Origin: a virus
IMG/VR virus record: IMGVR_UViG_3300032087_006134
Span: 1 to 48,902 of that record
Reading direction: 5' to 3' (one strand)
DNA length: 48,902 nt
Shown: positions 25,763 to 36,536 of the stretch, piece by piece
How positions within the stretch are numbered: position 1 is the first letter of the stretch
Layout of the letters: each line of letters begins with the position of its first letter
Position numbers and translations under genes: made by a program
Notes under the pieces: generated by a model
Databases searched by the model: none
What the model was told of the DNA's origin: nothing
Seen by the model: the letters and a program-made list of their open reading frames with translations, nothing else

Positions 25763-27228
25763 TGGGTATTAAAAGATATACAGCAGACGCAGATAATACA
25801 ATTACAAATGCGTACAAGTCCAACTTGACTACCAGAGCAACTGCTTCAAACATGGGCTTATCAGATTCTGTTGAAGTTTTCCGTATTTACGGTCAAGAAT
25901 CGTCCGGTTCTTCAGAACTATCTCGCGTCCTTGTTCAGTTCCCAGTTTCCGATATCAGCACAGATAGAACTGCTGGGCTACTTCCCGCAAGTGGAAGCGT
26001 AAGTTTTTATCTTCGCATGTTCAATGCTAAGCACCCATTCACGTTGCCCCGCAACTACAACATGATCGTTGCACCCGTATCTCGTTCTTGGGACGAGGGC
26101 ACTGGCTTGGATATGGAAAGCTACTCAGATCAAGGTGCATCAAACTGGGTTGACGCCGCTTCATCATCTGCCGGTGTTACAACTTGGACAACAGCAGGCG
26201 GAGATTATCACGCAGAGCCCCGCTTCACTGCATCTTTCGTCGATGGTACAGAAGATATCGAACTAAACGTAAGTGAGCTTGTTGAGCAATGGATCGCAGG
26301 AACAAAACAAAATTATGGGTTCGGTGTTTTCTTGGAAAACGAAAGCGCTTTCTCTTCCTCCTACACCAAGAAGTTTTTTGCCCGAGGTTCCGAGTTCTTC
26401 TTCAAGCGCCCTGTTATTGAGGCACGCTGGGACTCCGCAACGAAAGACAACCGAGGCAACTTCTTTTACAGCAGTTCACTCGCCCCAGCAGCGGACAACT
26501 TAAACACTCTTTATCTTTACAACTACGTTCGTGGACGCCTCACCAACATTCCAAGTGTTGGCACAGGAGAGATTTTAGTCAGCCTTTACAGCGGCAGCGC
26601 AAACAACAGCGTACCTTCCGGCTCCAAGTTGCTTCTCGCAGCCGGCGGTGGCGTTGTAGCCGACTTAGACACAAATGCAACAGGAGGCTATGTATCAACC
26701 GGTATTTACTCTTGTTCACTGGCAATCACTGCCTCCTCCCCAGCACTAACAACACTATTTGATGTTTGGCATGCAGGTGGCACAGAATTGTTCACCGGAT
26801 CTGCAATTGAGCCAGAGACTGTACAAGCAAGCAGCACCAATCCCTACTCAAAATACGTCATGAACATTACAAACTTGAGGGACAAATATTATCGCAATGA
26901 GACTGCACAATTCAGACTTTACACACGCAATAAAGATTGGTGCCCAACTATTTATGTAAAGGCAAGCGCCGTTCCAGAAAACATAATCATCGAAAGTGGA
27001 TCTTTCAAGGTCGTAAGACTTGTTGATAACTTAGAGGTTATCCCATTTGGAACAGGTAGCGAAAACCATACTCAGTTATCTTACGATGCTAGCGGAAGTT
27101 ATTTCGACTTAGATATCAATATGTTAGAGGCTGATTATGCTTACGGTATCAAGTTTGCTTTTTACGACGATGTAGCCCAGAGTTGGAATGAGTATCCAGA
27201 TATATTCAAATTTAGAGTAGAGGAATAA
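25762..27228 (+). CDS. Tail protein with a DNRLRE-like beta-sandwich
   Basis: A 488-residue protein. Residues about 1-220 have a pattern of the DNRLRE family: YTADADNTITNAY at the start, RVLVQFPVSDI (about 55-65), a WDEGTGLDMESY loop (about 112-123), and LNVSELVEQWIAG, the typical amphipathic element. Such domains are beta-sandwiches found in extracellular and tail proteins. The remainder is beta-rich with many Ser/Thr/Asn residues, consistent with a baseplate-peripheral or fibre-connector protein. It is coupled to gp6 (TAATG) and followed after one base by the 3099-residue gene. Confidence 0.65.
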   Translation: MGIKRYTADADNTITNAYKSNLTTRATASNMGLSDSVEVFRIYGQESSGSSELSRVLVQFPVSDISTDRTAGLLPASGSVSFYLRMFNAKHPFTLPRNYNMIVAPVSRSWDEGTGLDMESYSDQGASNWVDAASSSAGVTTWTTAGGDYHAEPRFTASFVDGTEDIELNVSELVEQWIAGTKQNYGFGVFLENESAFSSSYTKKFFARGSEFFFKRPVIEARWDSATKDNRGNFFYSSSLAPAADNLNTLYLYNYVRGRLTNIPSVGTGEILVSLYSGSANNSVPSGSKLLLAAGGGVVADLDTNATGGYVSTGIYSCSLAITASSPALTTLFDVWHAGGTELFTGSAIEPETVQASSTNPYSKYVMNITNLRDKYYRNETAQFRLYTRNKDWCPTIYVKASAVPENIIIESGSFKVVRLVDNLEVIPFGTGSENHTQLSYDASGSYFDLDINMLEADYAYGIKFAFYDDVAQSWNEYPDIFKFRVEE

Positions 27229-27229
27229 A

Positions 27230-30200
27230 ATGTCTATAAAAGACCTTTTTAACAGAAGTTCACAAGTTGTAGTATCTTCGAGCCTCAAAACTCTTTCCGA
27301 GGACGTTGAGTCTCCAGAATACATTCAAGAATACATTGAAGAGCAGGGAAGGCTTGAGCCGCACATTGACTTCAGCGATCCAGCCAACTTCGCAAAATAC
27401 GGCTCTGCACAGGAATACTACGACAAGTCTCTTAAACACATTTATGGCGAGTATCCTTATGATGGTTCTTTAAAAGAAAGAGTAGAGTGGCGCAACGACG
27501 CAACACTCCTTGACCTTTACATTTTTGATAACAGATACCCCAAGACAACCGGTTATGCAATAATATCCAGCAATGGGTGGGGAACATTAACTGGAAGCCT
27601 TTCAGGAGGCTATGGAGCGCCCGCAACAGGCGACTACGAATACATTAACGTCAAGGGTGGACCAAACTCGGTTTATGGTTCATCGCTTGGCACTTCCTCA
27701 TTGGCAGATGTATTTGACTCCAAGTCAAATATTTATGATACAACAGTCACCGGCTCAACTGGTCCTGTATCTGCTACAAGAGAAAACAATTTACAAACAG
27801 ACTTAAACCAAGGTGTTACAGTAGAGTTCTGGCTACAGACCGGCTCACTTGATACCACCCTCACCGAGAAACAGGTTGTTTTTGACCTCTGGAATGGCGC
27901 ATTATCTTCAAGTGCCGACTATGGTCGTCTTCGTATCGAACTTACCGGTTCTTCAACTGGTTCACCGTTCTTGGTTACCGTGCTTTCCGGTACAGACGGC
28001 TATTCACAGCAGTCAATTGGTTCCGGTCTTGATAAGTCTTCACTCAGCAGTTGGGCTCACTACGCAGTATCTTTTGCGAACAGCGGCAGCACAATTGTAA
28101 CAAGGCTGTACAGAAACGGCGTACTAAATGATACGCTAACCACTGGAACAGATATTGGCGAGATCACAGAAAATATTGAAGCCAACATCGGTGCCCTTGT
28201 TGCTGCTCCTTCCGGTAACGTATACACTGGCGCTGCGATTGGTGAAGGTTGGGGTAAACTTTCCGGCTCCATTGACGAGTTCCGTTTTTGGAAGACACGC
28301 CGTACTGAAAAAGAAATTTCAAGATACTATTTTACAAGCGATCTTGGCGGCGGCACAAACACAGATACAGCAAACCTCGACTTGGGTGTTTACTATAAGT
28401 TTAACGAGGGTGTTACAACTGATACATCAACCGACAGCATCGTTCTTGACTATTCTGGACGTATCTCAAACGGAACTTGGGAAGGCTATCCAGGCATAAC
28501 TGCAAGAAACACTGGCTCTGCTATCGTATCTGCATCAGCGGGCACAGAAGAATTAGATCCAATTATCCGATCAAATCACCCAAGAGTTGCAGATCTTAAC
28601 GCAGAACTTCAGTTATCCGGTACAATTTGGGACTACGAAAACAACTCTTCGCTATACTACACAATGCCTACTTGGATCATCGAAGAGGACGAGGGTAACG
28701 GCACAACTGGAAATTTAAGAAAACTAACTCAGATCATGTCCAGTTATCTTGACAACCTTGATCTTCTCGTTGGCGAACTTCCAAAACTTAATGTTGCAAG
28801 TTATCCAAGCGCGTCAACCTCCGGCGAGACATTTAAAGTTTATCCTTACATCCAGACGGCAGTTCGCTCTTTTGGACTTGAGGCTCCCGAACTATTCTCC
28901 AACGGCAACGTCTTAGAGTATTATCTTAACCGTGACGAGACAAAAGAGTACGAGGAAGACCTTAACACAGTTAAGAATTTAATTTACAATAACATTTATA
29001 ATAACCTTACCGATATTTATAAGGCAAAGGGAACCGAGAAGGCTTTCAGAAACCTTATTAGATGTTTCGGAGTTGGTGACGACGTTATCCGCATCAATGC
29101 TTATGCAGACAACGATACATATAAGTTTGAGACTAAGCGACGAGCAGTAAGTTACAGAACCAACGCAGTCAACTTTAATAATGCTGATAATTTCGCTGGA
29201 ACTGTTTACCAGTATGCTGATGCGTCGAATGCTAACAGTGTATCATTTATCTCAGGTTCCTCCACAGCAGGTGAGGCACTTGAGGACGGCTTCCCAATTA
29301 CAGTTGAGGCAGAAGTTGTTTTCCCCAAGAAAATTTCAACATTACTTGAGAATGCTTACACACAAGAGTTCCCCTACTTAACTGCTTCATTGTTCGGTAT
29401 GCACACACCGACAGCAACAAGTCCAACCGAAACTGACTTGACTTGGGCTGCTTCCGATGTTGCAAACTTCCAGGTCTTGGCGGTTAGGGATCAGGTTTAC
29501 TCCGACGATGTTAAATTTGTACTTACATCCTCCAATCCTTTCCCAGTTCCAGAGCTTACAACCTCATTTTACCAGAACACTTACGACAATCAAAAGTGGA
29601 ATTTTGCCGTAAGAATTAAGCCCTTGGGTTACCCCCAATCTTTTTCGAGCGGAGCCTTAGATAACAATTATATCGTGGAATTTTACGGGGTTAACTACGT
29701 TGCTGACCGAAAACTTAACGAGTTCACCGTTACAGGCTCAATTGCAAAAGCGACAGCAGAAAGTTTATTAACTTCTCCAAAACGTCTCTTCGTTGGATCA
29801 CACAAGACAAACTTCACCGGCTCAACCCTACAATACACAGACGCGAAAGTCACATCTTGCCGTTACTGGTTCGACTACCTCGATGACTCTGCAATTCAGA
29901 ACCACGCAATCGATCCAGGCAACTTCGGTCACCCACGACCCAACCGCGACACATATCTTCTTGAGTCCGATCTTCCAAGCGTGCAGGTGCCCGAGATTGA
30001 GTCACTTGCTCTTTACTGGGACTTCGAGACTGTAACAGGTTCAGACAACGGAAGCGGAGTCCCAAGCACCTACGACGGTAAATTTACAGTACAAGACGTA
30101 ACCTCCGGTTCTGTTGCGTTAACCTCACGCTACAACTGGCTCGGTCCAATTCTCAAGTACCAGCACACCGGACGAGGTGATGCATTCCCAATCAACTCAA

Positions 30201-33200
30201 CTGGCTCAGTAGAAACTCAATATTTGTACGCTGGAAGGCAGCAGTTGCCCGAGGTCGTATTTGGCGACGATAACATTCGCGTATTAAACCAGGAAGAGAC
30301 TGAGGTCTTTACAAAGGAAACCAGACCTACCAAAACATACTACGCTTTCGAGAAAAGTATGTATCAGGTCATCTCCGACGAGATCATCAACTACTTCGGC
30401 TCCATCGCTGACTTTAATAACTTAATCGGTGATCCCGTAAACCGCTACCGCCAAGAATACAAAGACTTAAATTATCTCCGTCAGTTCTTCTTCGAGCGAG
30501 TCACAAACACACCAGACTTAGACAAGTTTATCAGTTACTACAAGTGGATCGACTCAACCCTCGAAACCATGTTGATGCAACTTGTTCCTGCTTCCGCTCA
30601 GTTCAGCGACGGCATTGATAACGTTGTCGAGAGCCACGTATTAGAAAGAAATAAATACTGGTCCAAGTTCCCAACGTTAGAATTTAACACACCCGATCCA
30701 GAAGGCGGTGCAGTTAGCATTAACAAACACCTTTATAACTGGAAGCAGGGACATCGCCCAATTCCAGCAGAAGAGGACGACAACTGCCTATACTGGAAGG
30801 AGCGTGCAGAACGAGACGACGCTCCGATCAGCAGCGGCGATGCAGCAGTCGATAGCAACAGAAGCAGTATCTTAGATGCATCACTCCAAGTTCTCAATCG
30901 CAGATTTACCACTCCTTATCGCTATACACTTGATAAGACACCAGCCATCCACGGCGGTATCAACTATTCCGAGAACAAGAAAACAAACTTTTATCGCGGT
31001 GTTAACTTCCCCCATGGACCAGTTACAAGTATTGGACTTCCAGAGAATGTTCTCAATGCTTGGAATGTTGACGTAGAGCCACTAAAAGATTGCGATGATG
31101 TTATTATTCCCAATGAAAAGAAAAAATATTCTTTTGGAACAAGAGATGGTCGTTCTTTCGACTCTGGCTCTTTTGACGGAATCAAGGGCGAAATCGCAAT
31201 GCCCTTTAATATCCTCTCTGCATCTCAGGGACTTGGTGGTTATAATACATTAATTCAAGATAATTTTCTATCAAGTTCACAGTTAGTAAACCTCCATTCC
31301 GATGCATATGGAATTAGAAATGAAACTCCAATGCAGGGTCCATTCACCGAGAAATATGTCGGAGGACACCAACATCGTCATATAAGGTTGAATAGTTATG
31401 ATGCAAATCGTATTGGTGGCGACGGAGCGTCTGCCCCTAACAATCTTGACGGTCAATACACACGTCCAGAGGCTTGGCGTCTTCTCCTTGGTGGAGGTCC
31501 AGCGGCTTCAGGAGCCATCGGCTTAACCGGTCCCGATTATGGTGGACCCTATCCAGACCCAACGAGATTCCGTGCCTGGTTCTTCCGTGAGGAAACCGCA
31601 AAGCGTCCCGTAAATATCCGTAATATCTTGCAAACAACCGCCTCAGTTGACACTTCACTCTCCGGTACATTGCAGTTTGGTCCTATCGGAAACTACGAAA
31701 AGACTTATCAAGTTGTTCAAACTTCCGGTCGTAGCACAAATAACTTCTGGTTTAACGACAACGGTGCAACCCTTCCTGAGAGATATGCAAACGACAATCC
31801 GGCAACCACAAATGTCCATACACTTGTTGGGGTGAGACCTTCTGACTATCTGGCTGCTCGTCAACGCGGCAACACTTTCATCCCAGGAACTGCCGTTGGA
31901 GGCGTTCCCAATGTTGCGTCACTAAGAAGACTTAGCAACAGATACTACCCCGCTCAGACTCCTGCAAGTGCAGCAGATCGACGAACCGTCTTCGAGGTTC
32001 CTGATAGAACTAAACAAGATGCTGTAATCGTTGAGAGATTCTCTGCTCCCGGTGGTCCTGAAATTAGTTCTCTCGGCTTCCTCGACGTTATGGCTGCTGA
32101 AAAATCTGTTTACAATGCACTTCCATACAGAAACTTAACCGTTCGTGGCTCTGGCTCAGGTGAATCTCCAACATATGTTCCTGGTGGACAACCAATTAAA
32201 ATAGAAGATCATCTTGGATTCCGCCGAGGACTCCGCACACTTGCAGCCCTCCACGCAGGACAATTCGGTTCTGATGCAACTTATGGAACAATTACAGCAG
32301 ATAGTTATATAACCTCGCCTTCTTTCTATAAAGTTAATCGTAACGCACTATTAAGAATAGAGGGGGAACCCAACTCTTATACCACAGCCTCTGTTTACGA
32401 TAACTTTTATATTCAGCACCCAATTCCACAAAACGATAGCCAATATGCTTGGATCAGCGGCTCTATCTTATCAGGCACTACTGCATTTGGTCATGCTCCA
32501 AAGTCAGGACAAGTATCTGGTACGAACGGCTTCAATGCAGCGATAACTTTCTTATCCTCATCGCTACCTGATTATTTTGCAGATGCAGATCCAGGTCCAG
32601 CAATTGCAGAGATCCCAGTTGACTTTGTAGGTATTAACACTCTCATTTATGATCCCACAGGATCTGTATTTAATATCCTATCTTCATCAAGCGGCACTTA
32701 CCTCAACACACAAATTGCAACCGTTGGAAATGAGTTCAATGCCCTAATGCTTCATCGCAATGGACCATACGGCTACTCTTCATGGCGTCAAGTCCGAGGC
32801 GATTATCACTCACTTGTTCGCCAAATGCGCGAAAACAATACAGTTTCTGTGGTAGATCCTGATACTGAGCGTAACATAACAAGACTTGCTGCCGGATACG
32901 CAGGATATAAATGGGGACAGTCAGGGCTTGCAAATAATGCTTCAATTTTTGGCAATGCAACTCCAATTAACCAAGACCGTGTTGTACTCGCTTATCATGA
33001 GCCCGCGATTGAGAAAAAGTTCAAGCCAATGAACTTTACCGTTAGTCTTGCTGATGTAACATTGTCTAATATCAAAGCAACATATGCCAACCAAAAGAAG
33101 TATTTTGTTAACTCAAAACTTAACGACAATCTTTCATTAGACGAAAACAGTGAATCGCCAGCAGACTTAGTTATTAACTCACTTAGCGAAACAGGGATAA

Positions 33201-36200
33201 ATAAACTTTTAACTGCTCGATATGCAGAGACTGTTTATCCAGCCGCTATCAATGTTTATCGTCCATATATTCGCGAGAGAGCGACATACGGAAACACTTA
33301 TTGGAAAGATTCCAGAACAGATAGAGATGTTAGAAACGCACAAAATTCACAAGGTGCAACCATTCCATCAGCCAGTATTTGGAACTTAGATGCTCGTCTT
33401 GGTTTTGCAACGAGCCCAGGTCCAAGAGTCGGCGTTGCTGTGGACTATGGTCCTGCAATTAGCTTAGGTGGGGCAGAAGGAGAACTTCAAAACTCCTATA
33501 ATACTTTCTATTCCCCCTACCCAGGTTGTGGCTCTCCTGGTCCGATTGATACAATTACTGGATCTGCGACATATAATAGAAGACACGGTAATACAACAGG
33601 ATCTAGTGGACGTTCCCGCTCTTCAGCCTTTGGGCAGCCATATGGGGGTGCCGCCGATATCCTTGTTCCTTTCTCTGGCGATGCTCCATGGGATGCTGGC
33701 TCACAATCAGGCAAAAACCCATTCTACAATTCGTACTCTGAGTATGTCGAGGAAATGAAGAGAATTGGAAAGGATTACTCAATTTTGCCAGAGTATCGAA
33801 TTAGTGAGAGAGTTGAAGATTATTTAATCAACGGAGTGGATAAATTTAATGACACATCTTTATTTAACTTAACAGGTGCTCTTGCCAATACAACTTCGAG
33901 CAATGAAGCCGACTTCTATAAAATTTACAGTCACTCTGACTTTATGAAATACTTTAATGTTGCAGAAACATCATTAGAGTCTTCTCTGTCAACAGAAACA
34001 TCAAAGATTACAGTTAGTTGTAATGCATTATTAAAGTTGCTACCATATGATGGTTTCTATCCCGCTAATAGAACTTTGCAGTTAGCAACCTTGTTTTCTC
34101 AGTCATATGGGCAGCATGTAACTTTAACAGGCTCTAACGACGGACTTAGTTTTGATCCACGACACTCATATTGGCGAACATTCTTGACACCCGTCGCTGC
34201 TCCTGGCGTACTGTTCAATACAATTAAATCTGGTATTGCAGTTGACTTCCCACTTTTAACTGGTACAGTAACAAGTCTTTCTTCAAATGCGCCCATAGAC
34301 AATAACTTTGTGCTTGCAAATGATAACTTTGACTATCGTGTTCCCTTTGAGACGCTTGTCGAGCCTGAAAATTATCTTGCAAACTTTGATATCTTGGATA
34401 TGGAGCCACACCCATCTGCATCATTAAATGCAACTGCTTCTTGGAATGGCAATGGTGACACAAGATTTAAACTTGCTATGCACAACTTCTTGGCGGAAAC
34501 ACCAGAGTTTTTCTTAGATAACGGAACGTTTACTTCTTTCTTCTCACGCCCTCAGTCAGACTGGGAATTTGACACAACAAAGACTTATAAGATGCGAGTG
34601 CAAATTAGAAAGTCCTATAACGATACAGCCGCCCCAGGCACTGTTGACTATACCACAACTCCACAAATTGTATCAGGTACAGAAAATATCTTAATGTACA
34701 GCAGACCTACTTCTTTTGGTCCTCCTTGTCAGGGTGCTGCGACAACAGTTGATCAGAACGGCTACGGCGGCGGAGCGCTCCAGGGATACAATGCACCGTT
34801 TACGCCTCCTTACTATGATGGCGCTGCTTGGGTTGATTTAGAATATAATCCAAGAAGTGCAAGCCCAACTATCGATGAGGTGTTGAGTGAGATCACTTCT
34901 TCTTACTTGCGATACAGTACAGACTGGAAAACTGATGCCTCTGATCCATCCGGCTCACAGCAAGGAACAAATATTAATAACAATGCAGTTCAGATCTCTG
35001 CGTCTGTAAACCTCTTTGGAAAAACTGATGGACTCAAACAACTTAATAGATATGAGGGGTTTGACTCCACTGGTGACGGTCAATGGGTCATTCAGACAAA
35101 ATTTGAAACCCCAATTCTTAACTTTATCGATGCCAATGTTGGCGCAACAGCTATTACAGATAATTGGCCATGTTCCGGTGGTGCTGAGACACGCCCATTC
35201 GGTATGTGGCATCAATATGGACGCGAGCCAAGCGGTTCCGAAGGTGTCAGCTTAGAAGTTTCTGACCATCCGTCAAGAGCATTTAAGTCTCTTGCAGATG
35301 CTGTTGGATTTTCCAAAACCAGCGAGAACCTTGGAAAGGTCGCTTCTTCAAAAACCATTCGTGAGGCGGTTGTTGCAGTTCCTTTTATTGAAAACATCAC
35401 AACGAGCGCGAGAGAGTTCTTTGCGATTGACAGACGCCAAATTGATACAGCACTAAACGGATTTGAATCAGGTCCACAAGCAAACACATCCGAGGCTCCA
35501 GTAACAGCCGGAGATTCTATTAGAGAAATGGTTGATGCAATGGGGCGTTATATTTTCCCACCAAGCATGGACTTTATAAACAACCCAGATCAAGTTGATC
35601 CATTCGCGATGTATATTTTTGAGTTCGAACACACATTAAACAAGCAAGATCTAATTGACATTTGGCAGAACTTGCCTCCTCGTATTGGGCGAGCATTTAG
35701 TCAAGACTCCAATTTAGAAACAAGCGAGATTAAACAGGTAAAACAAATTACACATGATCTCGGCAGAACAGATGAATTGTTAAACGGACCTTTGTCTCCT
35801 CGCTTACAATGGATGGTTTTTAAGGTAAAACAAAAAGCGAATACAAACTATTACCGTAAAGTTGTTACAACTAATCCCGCGACAACTTTGCCAACCGTTG
35901 CAGAACAAGCTACCAGTTTTGATCCATCAGGTATTATCGCACCTCAAGCTACAAAGACAGTAAGAGGCACTGTTGCTGAAGCAGTTGAGAGATCACCAAA
36001 CGGCGTGTTTGACTTTATAGCGGAAGGCGCAGGCTCAGGTGCTATCGTGAAGGGAGAAGACTTTAAGACATCCTACAACTGGCCATATGACTTCTTCTCA
36101 CTTGTTGAGTTGGTCAAGATCGATCAGGAAGTTGAGTTTGAAACTGGAGAAGAGTTTACTGCTCAACCAATAGAGCAAATTCAGTTTGTCACAAGCACAG

Positions 36201-36529
36201 AAGCGGCAGAAGATATTCTCTTTAGCTTCGGTCCAAATGCTGCACAGAATTCGTTCCGACAGCAGGTAGACACTGTTATGATCGACAAGTTTAAGATAGG
36301 CGTAGAGTCTTTATCTGTCACCCAAGAGGTATCAAACTTCCTTGGAGAGGTAGATTCAGAATATGTAAAACCTCCAGCGACAAGCGACGGCACTTTGCCA
36401 GTAGAAGTGTTCAGAAAAACATTCTCAGACCCAGTGGTTTCAGGCGTTAGTTACAACGTCGAAGTACGGGTTACAGAATTTCAAGAGGGCTCAGCCACAA
36501 TTTCTAAAGTAATATCAGCACAAAACTAA
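27230..36529 (+). CDS. Giant (3099 aa) virion protein with LamG-like domain
   Basis: A 9.3-kb gene, the largest here. After a helical start (YIQEYIEEQGRLEPHIDFSD, 31-50), residues 190-415 form a concanavalin-like LamG/pentraxin domain: TVEFWLQTGS, then WAHYAVSFAN with TRLYRNG, then GSIDEFRFWKTRRTEKEI. A segment TEKAFRNLIRCFGV near 600 is followed by a second possible jelly-roll part (YIVEFYGVNY, about 820-900). The middle and C-terminal two thirds are Asn/Ser/Tyr/Gly-rich without recognisable domains. LamG domains bind glycans or proteins, so a host-contact or baseplate-periphery role is likely (inference). Ribosome site AGAGGA precedes the ATG. The frame is intact throughout. Confidence 0.78.
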   Translation: MSIKDLFNRSSQVVVSSSLKTLSEDVESPEYIQEYIEEQGRLEPHIDFSDPANFAKYGSAQEYYDKSLKHIYGEYPYDGSLKERVEWRNDATLLDLYIFDNRYPKTTGYAIISSNGWGTLTGSLSGGYGAPATGDYEYINVKGGPNSVYGSSLGTSSLADVFDSKSNIYDTTVTGSTGPVSATRENNLQTDLNQGVTVEFWLQTGSLDTTLTEKQVVFDLWNGALSSSADYGRLRIELTGSSTGSPFLVTVLSGTDGYSQQSIGSGLDKSSLSSWAHYAVSFANSGSTIVTRLYRNGVLNDTLTTGTDIGEITENIEANIGALVAAPSGNVYTGAAIGEGWGKLSGSIDEFRFWKTRRTEKEISRYYFTSDLGGGTNTDTANLDLGVYYKFNEGVTTDTSTDSIVLDYSGRISNGTWEGYPGITARNTGSAIVSASAGTEELDPIIRSNHPRVADLNAELQLSGTIWDYENNSSLYYTMPTWIIEEDEGNGTTGNLRKLTQIMSSYLDNLDLLVGELPKLNVASYPSASTSGETFKVYPYIQTAVRSFGLEAPELFSNGNVLEYYLNRDETKEYEEDLNTVKNLIYNNIYNNLTDIYKAKGTEKAFRNLIRCFGVGDDVIRINAYADNDTYKFETKRRAVSYRTNAVNFNNADNFAGTVYQYADASNANSVSFISGSSTAGEALEDGFPITVEAEVVFPKKISTLLENAYTQEFPYLTASLFGMHTPTATSPTETDLTWAASDVANFQVLAVRDQVYSDDVKFVLTSSNPFPVPELTTSFYQNTYDNQKWNFAVRIKPLGYPQSFSSGALDNNYIVEFYGVNYVADRKLNEFTVTGSIAKATAESLLTSPKRLFVGSHKTNFTGSTLQYTDAKVTSCRYWFDYLDDSAIQNHAIDPGNFGHPRPNRDTYLLESDLPSVQVPEIESLALYWDFETVTGSDNGSGVPSTYDGKFTVQDVTSGSVALTSRYNWLGPILKYQHTGRGDAFPINSTGSVETQYLYAGRQQLPEVVFGDDNIRVLNQEETEVFTKETRPTKTYYAFEKSMYQVISDEIINYFGSIADFNNLIGDPVNRYRQEYKDLNYLRQFFFERVTNTPDLDKFISYYKWIDSTLETMLMQLVPASAQFSDGIDNVVESHVLERNKYWSKFPTLEFNTPDPEGGAVSINKHLYNWKQGHRPIPAEEDDNCLYWKERAERDDAPISSGDAAVDSNRSSILDASLQVLNRRFTTPYRYTLDKTPAIHGGINYSENKKTNFYRGVNFPHGPVTSIGLPENVLNAWNVDVEPLKDCDDVIIPNEKKKYSFGTRDGRSFDSGSFDGIKGEIAMPFNILSASQGLGGYNTLIQDNFLSSSQLVNLHSDAYGIRNETPMQGPFTEKYVGGHQHRHIRLNSYDANRIGGDGASAPNNLDGQYTRPEAWRLLLGGGPAASGAIGLTGPDYGGPYPDPTRFRAWFFREETAKRPVNIRNILQTTASVDTSLSGTLQFGPIGNYEKTYQVVQTSGRSTNNFWFNDNGATLPERYANDNPATTNVHTLVGVRPSDYLAARQRGNTFIPGTAVGGVPNVASLRRLSNRYYPAQTPASAADRRTVFEVPDRTKQDAVIVERFSAPGGPEISSLGFLDVMAAEKSVYNALPYRNLTVRGSGSGESPTYVPGGQPIKIEDHLGFRRGLRTLAALHAGQFGSDATYGTITADSYITSPSFYKVNRNALLRIEGEPNSYTTASVYDNFYIQHPIPQNDSQYAWISGSILSGTTAFGHAPKSGQVSGTNGFNAAITFLSSSLPDYFADADPGPAIAEIPVDFVGINTLIYDPTGSVFNILSSSSGTYLNTQIATVGNEFNALMLHRNGPYGYSSWRQVRGDYHSLVRQMRENNTVSVVDPDTERNITRLAAGYAGYKWGQSGLANNASIFGNATPINQDRVVLAYHEPAIEKKFKPMNFTVSLADVTLSNIKATYANQKKYFVNSKLNDNLSLDENSESPADLVINSLSETGINKLLTARYAETVYPAAINVYRPYIRERATYGNTYWKDSRTDRDVRNAQNSQGATIPSASIWNLDARLGFATSPGPRVGVAVDYGPAISLGGAEGELQNSYNTFYSPYPGCGSPGPIDTITGSATYNRRHGNTTGSSGRSRSSAFGQPYGGAADILVPFSGDAPWDAGSQSGKNPFYNSYSEYVEEMKRIGKDYSILPEYRISERVEDYLINGVDKFNDTSLFNLTGALANTTSSNEADFYKIYSHSDFMKYFNVAETSLESSLSTETSKITVSCNALLKLLPYDGFYPANRTLQLATLFSQSYGQHVTLTGSNDGLSFDPRHSYWRTFLTPVAAPGVLFNTIKSGIAVDFPLLTGTVTSLSSNAPIDNNFVLANDNFDYRVPFETLVEPENYLANFDILDMEPHPSASLNATASWNGNGDTRFKLAMHNFLAETPEFFLDNGTFTSFFSRPQSDWEFDTTKTYKMRVQIRKSYNDTAAPGTVDYTTTPQIVSGTENILMYSRPTSFGPPCQGAATTVDQNGYGGGALQGYNAPFTPPYYDGAAWVDLEYNPRSASPTIDEVLSEITSSYLRYSTDWKTDASDPSGSQQGTNINNNAVQISASVNLFGKTDGLKQLNRYEGFDSTGDGQWVIQTKFETPILNFIDANVGATAITDNWPCSGGAETRPFGMWHQYGREPSGSEGVSLEVSDHPSRAFKSLADAVGFSKTSENLGKVASSKTIREAVVAVPFIENITTSAREFFAIDRRQIDTALNGFESGPQANTSEAPVTAGDSIREMVDAMGRYIFPPSMDFINNPDQVDPFAMYIFEFEHTLNKQDLIDIWQNLPPRIGRAFSQDSNLETSEIKQVKQITHDLGRTDELLNGPLSPRLQWMVFKVKQKANTNYYRKVVTTNPATTLPTVAEQATSFDPSGIIAPQATKTVRGTVAEAVERSPNGVFDFIAEGAGSGAIVKGEDFKTSYNWPYDFFSLVELVKIDQEVEFETGEEFTAQPIEQIQFVTSTEAAEDILFSFGPNAAQNSFRQQVDTVMIDKFKIGVESLSVTQEVSNFLGEVDSEYVKPPATSDGTLPVEVFRKTFSDPVVSGVSYNVEVRVTEFQEGSATISKVISAQN

Positions 36530-36536
36530 TTAAGAC

